NCBI GenBank assembly: GCA_001829715.1
Contig: MICC01000071.1
Span: 1 to 49,615, forward strand
From: Sulfurimonas sp. RIFOXYB12_FULL_35_9
Lineage (GTDB): Bacteria; Campylobacterota; Campylobacteria; Campylobacterales; Sulfurimonadaceae
DNA length: 49,615 nt
Reading direction: 5' to 3'
Shown here: positions 8,643 to 17,031 of the stretch, in pieces
Numbering within the stretch: the first letter of the stretch is position 1
Layout: each line of letters opens with the position of its first letter
Made by a program: the position numbers and the translations under genes
Notes under the pieces: model-generated
Seen by the model: the letters and a program-made list of their open reading frames with translations, nothing else
The model's database searches: none
What the model was told of the DNA's origin: nothing

Positions 8643-10244
8643 ATGGAGTTAATTTATTTGTGGGTTGGAGAGTATAAAAATATTAAAAATCAAGGGTTTA
8701 ATTTTTCGCCTAGATTTACATGCCAATATAATGATAATGAAGCTACACCGGAGCTTTCTATAACAAAAAATAAAGAGCATGTAAGTATTTTTCCTCCAAA
8801 TATTAATATTACTGCTATTGTTGGAAAGAATGGAAGTGGGAAGAGTACCCTTATAGATATTCTGTATAAGCTGTTATATAACATTGAATTAAATTTTGAA
8901 TTTATATTTGTATACGATAACTATTATATTTCAACTATAAAAAATATCTCTATAAATGGTGATTTAATAGAAAAAAAAGAATTTCTTTGGTACGAAGAAA
9001 GTATGGATTTTTATTATTATTCTTCAGAAAAAAATAGGGATAGTATTCCAAATGATGAATATTTTAGTCCAAACTATAGAGAAGGCAATAAGTATGAGAA
9101 AAACATAATCTTAAGTAATTATTTCATAAGTCAATGCATATTAGAAATATATAAAAACAAGAAAAAAGATAACACTATAGAAATTTCTTCTTTTTTTTAT
9201 CTTCCTGATAAAATTAAATTATCTTTAAAAGCAGAAAATCAAATACTTGAAGATATATTTTCAGGTGCTTCTAGTGGTATTCTTGAAAATCATTTTGAAC
9301 ATCATGCTTACGATAGATTACTAAATTATAGTACATATGATGGTTTTTTACTAATGTTGTATATGTTAGACAATGGCTTAGATGTGGATTTATTGGAAGA
9401 TAATCATTCAATGCCATATTTGTTAGATGAAGCAATTCAATATGGTAAGAATTTAGTTAGTGAAATAGAATTTAAAAAATATTTTAAAAATCTTGAGTAT
9501 ACTAAAATCGAAGAACTTACAAAAGAAGAAGAGAAATTTTATTTTAATATTTGTGCAAGTTTTTTTCATTTTGAATTTAAAGATACAAAAAATAGAGAAT
9601 ATGAAGATTTAAGTTCTGGTGAAAAAAACTTATATGGACAATTGATTAATATATATTACTATAATGTTAAGTATGATAATCAGGAACTAATATTTTTATT
9701 TGATGAGCCGGAAATAACATTACATCCAAATTGGCAAAGACATTATATAAAAGAACTTTATTTAATAGCTAGAAATTTAAACAAAAGAATGACATTTTTG
9801 ATAGCATCTCATTCCCCTTATATACTTTCAGATTTACAAAAAGAGAATGTAATATTCTTAAAAGATGGTGAGCAAGTAGATGTAGATATAAACCCATTCG
9901 GAGCAAATATACACACTTTACTTTCTCATGGGTTTTTTATGGATGGTGGGCTTATGGGTGAGTTTGCGAAAGGCAAAATCACAGCCATAAAAGATTTTTA
10001 TGATGATGTAAAAAAAAGTAAAAATCCAAAAAATGAACACAAGCAAGAGTTTGAAAATAATATTGAAAATTTTAAACATATCCAATCAATCATCGGTGAG
10101 CCATTTTTAAAAACTATCATGAAAAATTATTTGGATGAATTAGAGTTACTATTCTCCGATGGTGAAGCTTTAATAAACAAGGAACTAGAAGCGTTAGAAA
10201 AGAGAAAGTTATATTTAGAGAAGTTGAAAAATGCTAAAAATTAA
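8643..10244 (+). CDS. AAA (ABC/SMC-like) ATPase of a Septu-like defence pair
   Basis: 533-residue ATPase. Walker A GKNGSGKST is at residues 61-69, an ABC-type signature LSSGEKNLYGQL lies near 323-334, and Walker B LIFLFDEPEITLHPNW is followed by the IASHSPYIL switch region, the AAA15/AAA21-type arrangement of OLD/RecF-like ATPases. The C-terminal 70 residues are lysine- and glutamate-rich and probably coiled. Its 3' end overlaps the HNH nuclease gene by 14 bp, so they are translated together. ATPase plus HNH nuclease is the Septu (PtuA/PtuB) arrangement, in which the ATPase holds and regulates the nuclease during anti-phage defence. The DNA is more AT-rich than the flanking addB and addA genes, suggesting transfer. 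The assignment to Septu is by architecture, not by alignment; other ATPase/HNH pairs exist. Confidence 0.72.
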   Translation: MELIYLWVGEYKNIKNQGFNFSPRFTCQYNDNEATPELSITKNKEHVSIFPPNINITAIVGKNGSGKSTLIDILYKLLYNIELNFEFIFVYDNYYISTIKNISINGDLIEKKEFLWYEESMDFYYYSSEKNRDSIPNDEYFSPNYREGNKYEKNIILSNYFISQCILEIYKNKKKDNTIEISSFFYLPDKIKLSLKAENQILEDIFSGASSGILENHFEHHAYDRLLNYSTYDGFLLMLYMLDNGLDVDLLEDNHSMPYLLDEAIQYGKNLVSEIEFKKYFKNLEYTKIEELTKEEEKFYFNICASFFHFEFKDTKNREYEDLSSGEKNLYGQLINIYYYNVKYDNQELIFLFDEPEITLHPNWQRHYIKELYLIARNLNKRMTFLIASHSPYILSDLQKENVIFLKDGEQVDVDINPFGANIHTLLSHGFFMDGGLMGEFAKGKITAIKDFYDDVKKSKNPKNEHKQEFENNIENFKHIQSIIGEPFLKTIMKNYLDELELLFSDGEALINKELEALEKRKLYLEKLKNAKN

Positions 10245-11172
10245 TTACTCTAAAATTTTTGATAGAAATCAGTATTATAAGAGTATTTCATCCAAATATT
10301 TTTATATTGAAAAAAATGAGATATTAAAAATAAATATCACAAATCATCATAAATCTACGATTACATTAGAAGAGATATTTGAGTATTTTAAAACAAATAA
10401 AATAGGTTATTTTGATACTATTTTCAAAAATATTAGTTTCAAATGCTTAACTATTGGGAACTTTAGAACTCTACAAAAAATCAAAAATCAAATAGGTAAA
10501 AAAGAAAATAAGTACATCAAGTTTATTTTTGACTATACAGATTTACAAACCGATAAAATAAAGCCATTTTTTGAGGAAAATCTTGATATTTCAACTTGTT
10601 ATTATTGCAATATTGACTTTGTAAATACATATAATACAAAAAGTGGTAAGAAAAATAAGTTTACCTTAGACCATTTTTATGACAAAGCTACATATCCATA
10701 TTTGGCATTCTCTTTATACAATCTTATTCCTAGTTGCTATACATGTAACAGTAAATTGAAGAAAAATGAAGAATTTAAAAACTTAGCTCCAAGCTCAAAA
10801 AAATATGATTTTGAAACTAAAGTCAAATTCAAACTTTTTTTGGATGACTCTTGCAAAAATTTACATGTTAAATCAAAAGAAAATATAGATATACCTCTCA
10901 AAGAAAACTATACAAATCAGTACGATAAATACATAGAGATTTTCAAACTCAATGAACGCTACAAAGTCCACAAAGATATAGTTTTTAAAATGATTCAAAA
11001 TGCAGAACTTTATCCAGAGAGCAGATTGAGAGAGTTGCAAGATTTAACAGGCATACCATTCCAGCAAATCAAAAAAGATATTTTTAATCTTATCGATGAA
11101 AATGAGGATTTATCAAAACAGCCATTTAGTAAACTCATCAAAGATATAAGTGAAGAACTCAAATTAATATAA
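10231..11172 (+). CDS. HNH endonuclease partner (PtuB-like) of the Septu-like pair
   Basis: 313-residue protein with a zinc-stabilised HNH domain: CYYC with C123 and C126, the catalytic LDH at D147-H148, an asparagine in SLYNLIPSC, and the second zinc pair C169 and C172 in CYTCNSK. This spacing matches HNH proteins found with AAA ATPases (PtuB, TIGR02646-like). About 120 residues precede the HNH domain and 140 follow it, longer than the shortest PtuB proteins. Overlaps the ATPase gene by 14 bp, with GAGAAG upstream serving as ribosome binding site. Predicted to cut DNA when released or activated by the ATPase; the trigger cannot be seen from sequence. Confidence 0.75.
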   Translation: MLKINYSKIFDRNQYYKSISSKYFYIEKNEILKINITNHHKSTITLEEIFEYFKTNKIGYFDTIFKNISFKCLTIGNFRTLQKIKNQIGKKENKYIKFIFDYTDLQTDKIKPFFEENLDISTCYYCNIDFVNTYNTKSGKKNKFTLDHFYDKATYPYLAFSLYNLIPSCYTCNSKLKKNEEFKNLAPSSKKYDFETKVKFKLFLDDSCKNLHVKSKENIDIPLKENYTNQYDKYIEIFKLNERYKVHKDIVFKMIQNAELYPESRLRELQDLTGIPFQQIKKDIFNLIDENEDLSKQPFSKLIKDISEELKLI

Positions 11173-11193
11173 AAAACAGAAGGAAGGATTGCA

Positions 11194-11256
11194 ATGAAAG
11201 ATAACAAACCATACAAGGGTCAAAAAAAAAGATTGCTACTTGGAATTAACACATGA
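11194..11256 (+). CDS. 20-codon leader ORF overlapping the DUF1016 start (ATGA)
   Basis: ATG at 11194 behind a strong AGGAAGGA ribosome binding site opens a 20-codon frame (MKDNKPYKGQKKRLLLGINT) that stops at TGA 11254-11256. The stop overlaps the ATG of the DUF1016 gene at 11253 in an ATGA junction, and that gene has no good ribosome binding site of its own. The simplest reading is a leader peptide that couples translation into the nuclease gene. The basic, lysine-rich peptide could also be a remnant. Confidence 0.45.
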   Translation: MKDNKPYKGQKKRLLLGINT

Positions 11257-12347
11257 CATTTAAAACCCTAATCTCAAACATAAACGACATACATAACACA
11301 CTGCAAATAAAAGCTTTGCAAAGTGTAAGCGTAAATTTAACCATCAGAAATTATCTCATTGGGCATTATATAGTTGAGTATGAGCAAAACGGGAATGATA
11401 GGGCTGAATATGGGGCAAGAGTTCTTGAAAGTATGGCTGATAATTTGAAACATATTAAAGGAATGTCAACAACAAATTTAAGGCTTTTTAGACAGTTTTA
11501 TAGTATGTACCCTCAAATTCATCAGTCACTGCCTGACCAATTGAAAATAGCTATAAAGATTCATCAGTCGGTGACTGATGAATCGAAGATAAATCTAAAA
11601 GTGCAAGCAAATAAGCTTTTAACGCATCTTACTTTTACTCACTTTGTGGAACTTATAAAAATTGATGACGATACAAAAAGAGTATTTTATGAAGTTGAAA
11701 CAATCAAAGGCAATTGGAGTGTACGGGAACTAAAACGACAAATAGAAACTCTGCTTTACGAGCGAGTAGGTTTGTCAAAAGATAAAAACGCGTTACTTAA
11801 AAGTTTAGAGAGTAAAAAAGATATTTACAATCCTTTGGATATTATAAAAAATCCATACATCTTAGAGTTTACGGGATTGGAAGAAAAGGCAAGTTATAGT
11901 GAGAGCGAGTTGGAAAGTGCGCTTTTAAACCATATTGAAGATTTTTTACTGGAACTTGGAACTGGGTTTTGTTTTGAGGCTAGGCAAAAAAGAATCTCCA
12001 TAGAGAATGAGCATGACAGAGTTGATTTGGTTTTTTATCATCGAATATTAAAGTGTCATGTTCTGGTAGATTTAAAGGTCAGAGCATTTTCTTATGCAGA
12101 TGTTGGACAGATGAATTTTTATCTCAATTATTATAAAAATGAGATTTCTAGCAAAAGTGATAATCCTCCGATTGGCATTATTCTTTGTACCGACAAAAAT
12201 CATACAAAAGTAGAGTACGCTACGGCAGGGCTGGATGAAAATATGTTTATATCGAAGTATAAAATCGTTTTACCGTCTGTAAAAGAACTTGAAAAATTTA
12301 TTGATGAAGAGATACAAGATATTAAGGTCGAAAAATTCGACTTTTAA
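11253..12347 (+). CDS. DUF1016/YhcG-type PD-(D/E)XK nuclease
   Basis: 364 residues with the two-part YhcG layout. The N-terminal DUF1016 helical domain (about residues 1-185) contains IRNYLIGHYIVEYEQNGNDRAEYG and LRLFRQFYSMYPQ. The C-terminal nuclease domain (about 210-340) contains FCFEARQKRI, DRVDLVFYHR and HVLVDLKVRAF, i.e. an E, D, D-X-K active-site pattern, then YADVGQMNFYLNYY. Members are widely found in accessory and defence regions; their biological role is not firmly known. Start at 11253 is set by the family N terminus and the ATGA overlap with the short leader ORF. A palindromic repeat inside the gene (11558-11584) encodes part of a variable linker. Confidence 0.8.
   Translation: MTFKTLISNINDIHNTLQIKALQSVSVNLTIRNYLIGHYIVEYEQNGNDRAEYGARVLESMADNLKHIKGMSTTNLRLFRQFYSMYPQIHQSLPDQLKIAIKIHQSVTDESKINLKVQANKLLTHLTFTHFVELIKIDDDTKRVFYEVETIKGNWSVRELKRQIETLLYERVGLSKDKNALLKSLESKKDIYNPLDIIKNPYILEFTGLEEKASYSESELESALLNHIEDFLLELGTGFCFEARQKRISIENEHDRVDLVFYHRILKCHVLVDLKVRAFSYADVGQMNFYLNYYKNEISSKSDNPPIGIILCTDKNHTKVEYATAGLDENMFISKYKIVLPSVKELEKFIDEEIQDIKVEKFDF
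11517..11584 (+). repeat. Triple ATTCATCAGTC repeat (two direct, one inverted) inside the DUF1016 gene
   Basis: ATTCATCAGTC occurs at 11517-11527 and again at 11559-11569, and its complement follows at 11573-11583. The second and third copies form a perfect 12-base-arm hairpin (11558-11569 with 11573-11584, three-base loop). In the protein this gives IHQS twice, ten residues apart, in the linker between the DUF1016 and nuclease domains. Confidence 0.7.
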
Positions 12348-12361
12348 CAAAAGGAAAAAAA

Positions 12362-12592
12362 ATGAACGAACAAGAAAAAAATAAGAACAACCCGTTGCAT
12401 GGTGTGAATCTGCAGCATATTTTAGAGACTTTAGTTGAGCGTTACGGGTTTAAAGAGTTGGGTAACAAAATAGACATCAGATGTTTTTTGATAAACCCGA
12501 CTATGAGTTCATGTTTGAAGTTTCTAAGAAAAACACCGTGGGCAAGGGCAAAAGTGGAAGAGTTGTATATCAAAGAGTGTAAAGATAAATAG
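12362..12592 (+). CDS. VF530 family DNA-binding protein
   Basis: 76-residue protein matching the VF530 (DUF2132) family: NPLHGVNLQHILETLVERYGF, then LGNKIDIRCFLINPTMSSCLKFLRKTPWARAKVEELY. The family has a small helical fold and is described as DNA-binding, role unknown. It normally occurs as a chromosomal single gene in proteobacteria, so it may mark the right-hand edge of the accessory block before addA. It starts 15 bp after the DUF1016 stop with an AAAGGAAAA ribosome binding site. Confidence 0.85.
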   Translation: MNEQEKNKNNPLHGVNLQHILETLVERYGFKELGNKIDIRCFLINPTMSSCLKFLRKTPWARAKVEELYIKECKDK

Positions 12593-12652
12593 GCTAAAAT
12601 CAGTGGAGATATTAAGTTTTGAAAAACATTTTGCATACATCGGAATTGTTAC

Positions 12653-15367
12653 ATGTTCATAAATAACCTAGCCTATGAGGCGAGTGCGGGAAGCGGTAAG
12701 ACTTTTATGCTTGTCGTGCGTTATCTTAGTCTGCTTTTTAAAGGTGCATCGCCTTCTAGAATTTTGGCTCTTACTTTTACAAACAAGGCTGCAAACGAGA
12801 TGCAGGAGAGGATTGTTCAAACTCTTGAGGAGTTGGAGAGTAGAGGTGAGTTGGATGAGATAGTAAAAGTTACTGAACTTTCATCTGAGTATCTGCTTGC
12901 GAATCGTCAAAGAGTTTTGGGCGAGTTTTTAAATTCGCATACGAAGATAATGACGATAGATAGTTTTTTTACTCAGATATTACGCAAATTTTCGCTGTAT
13001 GCCTCGTTGATGCCTGATTTTTCAACTTTTTCTTCTCAGCATGAGCTTAAACTTCTCTCTCGATTTTTAAAAGAGGTTAGTGTTGCCGGAAAAAAAGAGA
13101 TGCTTATTACACTTTCGCTCCAATCCAACAAACGCTTAAGCGATATATTTTTTCTTCTTGATGAGTTCTACATAAAGTTTGGCGAAGTAAAGGATATGGA
13201 GTTTAAGAGGCAGGACTATTTGCAGTTTGAGAGTGAAGCATTGCTCTGCATGTCGGAGCTGAAAAAAATCGTAACTTCATGTAAAAGTGCATCTACCACG
13301 GTTGTTAAAGCTGTTGAAGCCAAAAATTTTGAAGAGCTTTGCTCTAAAGCTTGGATAGAGAGAGATAGCCTAAATTACAGCACATTTTCTAAATGTTTTA
13401 CTCCTGTTATGGATGATTTGCTCTGTAAGATCCAAGAAGCGATAAAAAACCAAAATCGTGCAAAGGAACAGAACTTCTTTTTTGCGCTTAAAGAGCTTGT
13501 AGATATATACGCAAAGAGCAAAAAAGCACTCTACATGGATGACAGTGAGCTGAGTTTTAACGATGTGACCTACCTTGTATATGAGATTTTAAGAGTTCTT
13601 GACGATAGCGAGTTTTTATACTTTAGGCTTGATTCACAGATTGAGCATATGTTGCTTGACGAGTTTCAAGATACGAGCATACTGCAGTACGAAATCTTAA
13701 GACCGCTTATAAATGAGATAACATCGGGAAAGGGCATCTTTGACAACGGCAGTTTCTTTTTTGTCGGAGATGTGAAGCAGTCTATTTATAGATTTCGTGG
13801 CGGTGTAAGTGCGTTGTTTGATACGGTAAGAGAAGAAAACTCCACGCATGTAGAGAAACTCTTGACAAACTATCGTTCACAAAAAGAGGTCGTAGAGTTT
13901 GTAAACGGTGTCTTTGAACAAAAAATAAAAAACTATACGCATCAACTCTCCAGAGCAGAAGCAAACGGCGGATATGTTGAGGTTATGCAAAATGATGAGC
14001 CGCTTCAAGAGGTAGTAACTCAGGTTCAAAGATTTTTAGAGCTGGGTGCGGATATAAACGAGATTGCCGTTCTTTGTGCTACAAACGGTGACGGAGAGGA
14101 GATAAAGAATGCTCTTCATAGCCAAAATATAGAGGTTGTAACTGAGACAACTACAAAACTTATCAATCAAAAGAGCGTCAAAGCGATTTTGGAGTATTTG
14201 AAGTACCAATATTTTGGAGAGGATATCTACCTGCGTAACTTTTTTGCTCTTATTGAACAAGAGATTCGTCCTCTAAAAAGAGTTGATTTTAACAAGATGA
14301 AAATTTTAGATGTCGTTAAAAATGTTATAGATGAGTGTGGACTTTTTAGTGATGATTTTAATCTTGTCAGATTTTTAAACACTGTTTCAAAGCAGAGTGA
14401 TATTGAAGCACTGTTATTTGAGTATGAGAGACTTGACGTAAGCGCTGCCGCTTCGGAGTTAAGCGGTGTAAGAGTGTTGACGGTGCATAAGTCAAAAGGG
14501 TTGGAGTTTGAGCATGTTATTGTTATGGACAGGCTTAAAAAAGCTCCTCCGGCTCGTGATGCCATAATATATGAGTATGATGGCATCACTCTAAAAAATA
14601 TCTATCTTCGCATAAAAGGACGTGAGGGCGTAGATAAGCACTATGCAAACGCCATTTTAAAAGAGAAGTCGCTCTCTAGAGAAGACAGTTTAAATGCTCT
14701 TTATGTAGCATTTACAAGAGCACGTGAAAATCTTTTTATAATTGTAAAATCAAAAGATTCTATGTTTGATATCTTAGATTTAAAGTGCCAAAAAAATGGG
14801 ATTTTGAAGTGTAAAGAACTCCTTGATAACTCTATGCAAAAGAGAGCTTTTCAGCCACTAGAGTACAAGGCTCTCTACTATGGGACACAAAGCGATATTT
14901 TAGTTGCCGAAAAAGAGCAAGTAGAAGACCTGAAATCGATAAATTTCGGGGTTGCATTGCACTATATGCTTGAGATGTTAGGTCGCTTTGAAGAGAAAAA
15001 CATAGCACATGCAAAAGATATGATGATAAACAAGTATGGACATATTTTAGAAGATAATGAGATAGAAGATTTAGAAAAGAGAGTTAGAGTACTTTTACAA
15101 AATAAGGAATTTTTGGCTTTGGTTAACGGAGAGTGCTACAGGGAAAAAGCCATAAGGTACAAAAACAACTTAAGGTATATAGACCTTTTGGTAAAAAATG
15201 GTTCTAAATGGAGTGTAATTGATTATAAAAGTTCTATCTCTTACCAAGAAGAGAATATAAATCAGGTCAATTACTATGTAAAAGCTATAAAAGAGATAAC
15301 GGGCGATGAAGTGCATGGTTACATCTGTTACCTAAAAGAAAGCGACATAAAAATAGTAAAAATATGA
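12653..15367 (+). CDS. addA: AddA-like RecB-family helicase/nuclease
   Basis: 904-residue UvrD/Rep-type superfamily 1A helicase with a nuclease tail, the AddA subunit of AddAB. Visible helicase motifs in order: Walker A EASAGSGKTF (residues 9-18), LTFTNKAANEMQERI (Ia), LLDEFQDTS (II), GDVKQSIYRFRGG (III), TNYRSQKEVVEF (IV), VLTVHKSKGLEFEHVIV (V), ALYVAFTRARENLFI (VI). The C terminus carries the PD-(D/E)XK signature RYIDLLVKNGSKWSVIDYKSS with D-X-K, followed by INQVNYYVKAI. It is shorter than Firmicute AddA but of normal length for this phylum. The addB partner is upstream at 4960. No strong ribosome binding site is seen before the ATG. Together the subunits repair double-strand breaks and destroy foreign linear DNA. 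Confidence 0.9.
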   Translation: MFINNLAYEASAGSGKTFMLVVRYLSLLFKGASPSRILALTFTNKAANEMQERIVQTLEELESRGELDEIVKVTELSSEYLLANRQRVLGEFLNSHTKIMTIDSFFTQILRKFSLYASLMPDFSTFSSQHELKLLSRFLKEVSVAGKKEMLITLSLQSNKRLSDIFFLLDEFYIKFGEVKDMEFKRQDYLQFESEALLCMSELKKIVTSCKSASTTVVKAVEAKNFEELCSKAWIERDSLNYSTFSKCFTPVMDDLLCKIQEAIKNQNRAKEQNFFFALKELVDIYAKSKKALYMDDSELSFNDVTYLVYEILRVLDDSEFLYFRLDSQIEHMLLDEFQDTSILQYEILRPLINEITSGKGIFDNGSFFFVGDVKQSIYRFRGGVSALFDTVREENSTHVEKLLTNYRSQKEVVEFVNGVFEQKIKNYTHQLSRAEANGGYVEVMQNDEPLQEVVTQVQRFLELGADINEIAVLCATNGDGEEIKNALHSQNIEVVTETTTKLINQKSVKAILEYLKYQYFGEDIYLRNFFALIEQEIRPLKRVDFNKMKILDVVKNVIDECGLFSDDFNLVRFLNTVSKQSDIEALLFEYERLDVSAAASELSGVRVLTVHKSKGLEFEHVIVMDRLKKAPPARDAIIYEYDGITLKNIYLRIKGREGVDKHYANAILKEKSLSREDSLNALYVAFTRARENLFIIVKSKDSMFDILDLKCQKNGILKCKELLDNSMQKRAFQPLEYKALYYGTQSDILVAEKEQVEDLKSINFGVALHYMLEMLGRFEEKNIAHAKDMMINKYGHILEDNEIEDLEKRVRVLLQNKEFLALVNGECYREKAIRYKNNLRYIDLLVKNGSKWSVIDYKSSISYQEENINQVNYYVKAIKEITGDEVHGYICYLKESDIKIVKI

Positions 15368-15418
15368 AATTTGTCACAAAATATGTAGCGTATAAACTAA
15401 AATAAAGTTTTCAAAGTT

Positions 15419-15424
15419 TATAAT
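15419..15424 (+). promoter_or_regulatory. -10 hexamer for the NlpC/P60 gene
   Basis: TATAAT at 15419-15424 follows a T/A-rich stretch in the gap after addA and lies 34 bases before the ATG at 15459, which has a GGGAG ribosome binding site. No clear -35 is seen, as is common for sigma-70 promoters in this phylum. Confidence 0.45.
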
Positions 15425-15458
15425 ACTTAAAACGAGTTTAAGATTTGGGAGAAAATGA

Positions 15459-15980
15459 ATGATTAAAAAATATCTAATCCTTACAATTTTAGTTCTATTT
15501 CAAAGCCATCTCTATGCAAAAACTCATCATGTCAACAAAACAACTCATCCTTTTTTAGTAATTGATAAATCGGCAGAAGTTTCAAAAAGTAAAATTATAG
15601 AAAAAGCGCAAGAGTATCTAGGCGTTTCTTACGGGTTTGGAAATAAAAATGAGATTAAAACCGATTGCTCGGGGTTTACGCAGCAAGTTTTTAAAGAGTT
15701 TGGTCTATCTCTCCCAGGGTCTGCAGCGTTGCAGTCAAAGTATGGCTCAAAAGTTGACTTAAAAGATTTGCAGGTCGGTGACTTGCTATTTTATCGCACA
15801 TACAAGAGAGAACCTTCACATGTTGCTATTTATGCAGGCAACGGTCAAATTATTCATGCTTCATACAGAAGTAAAAAAGTTCAATACGATGATATCGACA
15901 AGAGATATTATAAACAGCGTTTTATGTATGCAAAACGACTTGCATTCAGTGAACAAAATCTATCAACTAAGCAAAATTAA
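15459..15980 (+). CDS. NlpC/P60 family cell-wall peptidase
   Basis: 173 residues with a signal peptide (about residues 1-20, ending YAKT) and an NlpC/P60 domain. The catalytic triad is visible: C70 in TDCSGFTQQVF, H121 in PSHVAIYAGN and H133 in QIIHAS, with GDLLFY between them. Enzymes of this family cut the D-gamma-glutamyl-meso-diaminopimelate bond in peptidoglycan, so it should act in the periplasm on cell-wall stem peptides. A GGGAG ribosome binding site precedes the ATG. It appears to be transcribed alone, between addA and rplM. Confidence 0.88.
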   Translation: MIKKYLILTILVLFQSHLYAKTHHVNKTTHPFLVIDKSAEVSKSKIIEKAQEYLGVSYGFGNKNEIKTDCSGFTQQVFKEFGLSLPGSAALQSKYGSKVDLKDLQVGDLLFYRTYKREPSHVAIYAGNGQIIHASYRSKKVQYDDIDKRYYKQRFMYAKRLAFSEQNLSTKQN

Positions 15981-16038
15981 TCACTCTCCATAAACCTTAA
16001 AAAAACCATAAATTAAGTTGTTTGTAAGTAAAATAAGA

Positions 16039-16044
16039 TATACT
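16039..16044 (+). promoter_or_regulatory. Probable -10 hexamer of the rplM-rpsI operon
   Basis: TATACT in an AT-rich stretch 63 bases before the rplM ATG. TTGTTT at 16018-16023 could be a -35 but the 15-base spacing is short. This is the best promoter-like site in the 126-base gap between the NlpC/P60 gene and rplM. Confidence 0.35.
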
Positions 16045-16106
16045 TTCGCCAATTAAACAAGCCATTGTAAATGTATTGTTAAGAAAATTACTTGAAAGGT
16101 TCAAGA

Positions 16107-16529
16107 ATGAAATTTACGAAAATTGCAACTCCTGAACAAATCGATCAAAAATGGGTTTTGATTGATGCTGAAGGTAAAACTTTTGGTCGTATTATTACTG
16201 AAGTAGCAACAATACTTCGTGGTAAAAATAAACCATGTTTTACTCCAAATATTGACTGTGGTGACTTTGTTGTTATAGTTAATGCTTCTAAAGCTAAGTT
16301 CAACGGACTTGGCAAAATAGCTAATAAAGAGTACTTCTCTCATTCAGGTTACTTCGGTAGCACAAAAAGCATTAAGATGACTGAACTTTTAGAGAAAAAT
16401 CCGGAGAAGTTATATAAATTAGCTACTCGCGGTATGCTTCCTAAAACTAAGCTTGGCGCTAAAATGATCAAAAAATTAAAAGTTTATGCAGCTGCTGAGC
16501 ATCCTCACACTGCACAACTAGCTAAGTAA
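16107..16529 (+). CDS. rplM: 50S ribosomal protein L13
   Basis: 140-residue L13 of the large ribosomal subunit. Diagnostic stretches: [46 protein letters not shown], the Y(F/Y)SHSGYFGS segment and [26 protein letters not shown] [11 protein letters not shown] set the start at ATG 16107 (MKFTKIA) because a GAAAGG ribosome binding site at 16094-16099 fits it; an in-frame TTG at 16092 would overlap that site. Followed 8 bp later by rpsI, the usual pair. Confidence 0.96.
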   Translation: MKFTKIATPEQIDQKWVLIDAEGKTFGRIITEVATILRGKNKPCFTPNIDCGDFVVIVNASKAKFNGLGKIANKEYFSHSGYFGSTKSIKMTELLEKNPEKLYKLATRGMLPKTKLGAKMIKKLKVYAAAEHPHTAQLAK

Positions 16530-16537
16530 GGATAACT

Positions 16538-16927
16538 ATGGCAAAAGTATATGCAACAGGTCGTCGTAAGGCGTCAATAGCAAAAGTATGGTTAACTCCG
16601 GGTGCTGGTAATATGACTATTAACGGTCTTTCACTAGACGCATGGTTAGGTGGACTAGAGGCTAAAAAACTTCGTGTTAAGCAACCGCTTGCTCTAACAA
16701 AACAAGATACATCAGTTGATATCGTAGCTACTGTTTTAGGCGGTGGTTTCGGTGGTCAAGCTGATGCTCTTCGTCACGGTATTTCTCGTGCATTAGTAAA
16801 ATTCAACCCTTCACTAAAAGCGATTTTAAAACCTGAAGGCATGATGACTCGTGATTCACGTGTTGTTGAGCGTAAGAAGCCAGGTAAGCGTAAAGCTCGT
16901 CGTTCTCGCCAGTTCTCTAAGCGTTAA
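16538..16927 (+). CDS. rpsI: 30S ribosomal protein S9
   Basis: 129-residue S9. The N terminus [15 protein letters not shown], the central [19 protein letters not shown] and the basic C terminus [17 protein letters not shown] are all family signatures; the C-terminal tail reaches the ribosomal P site. AAGGA upstream of the ATG. Co-transcribed with rplM (8 bp spacing). Confidence 0.97.
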   Translation: MAKVYATGRRKASIAKVWLTPGAGNMTINGLSLDAWLGGLEAKKLRVKQPLALTKQDTSVDIVATVLGGGFGGQADALRHGISRALVKFNPSLKAILKPEGMMTRDSRVVERKKPGKRKARRSRQFSKR

Positions 16928-16944
16928 TCGTTTATCGAACTATT

Positions 16945-16969
16945 TTTTCAGTGCTTTTTGCACTGAAAA
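16945..16969 (+). terminator. Hairpin after rpsI, possible terminator
   Basis: A perfect inverted repeat TTTTCAGTGC (16945-16954) and GCACTGAAAA (16960-16969) with a TTTTT loop lies 18 bases after the rpsI stop. It is not followed by a U tract on either strand, so it is either a non-canonical terminator or an mRNA 3'-end stabiliser. Position after a ribosomal protein operon favours termination. Confidence 0.55.
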
Positions 16970-17004
16970 TTCTCTCTAGAAATCTCCCACTAAATAAACT
17001 TTGA

Positions 17005-17010
17005 TATAAT
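17005..17010 (+). promoter_or_regulatory. Extended -10 (TGATATAAT) for the peptide-binding protein gene
   Basis: TTGATATAAT contains a perfect TATAAT preceded by the TGN extension. It lies 21 bases before the TTG start at 17032, with AAGAG as ribosome binding site in between. Confidence 0.55.
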
Positions 17011-17031
17011 TGCTCTAAAAAAAGAGTAATT

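Noticed and set aside
14227..14589. 120-codon minus-strand frame inside addA
   Set aside because: Lies wholly opposite conserved helicase motifs of addA; no family features.
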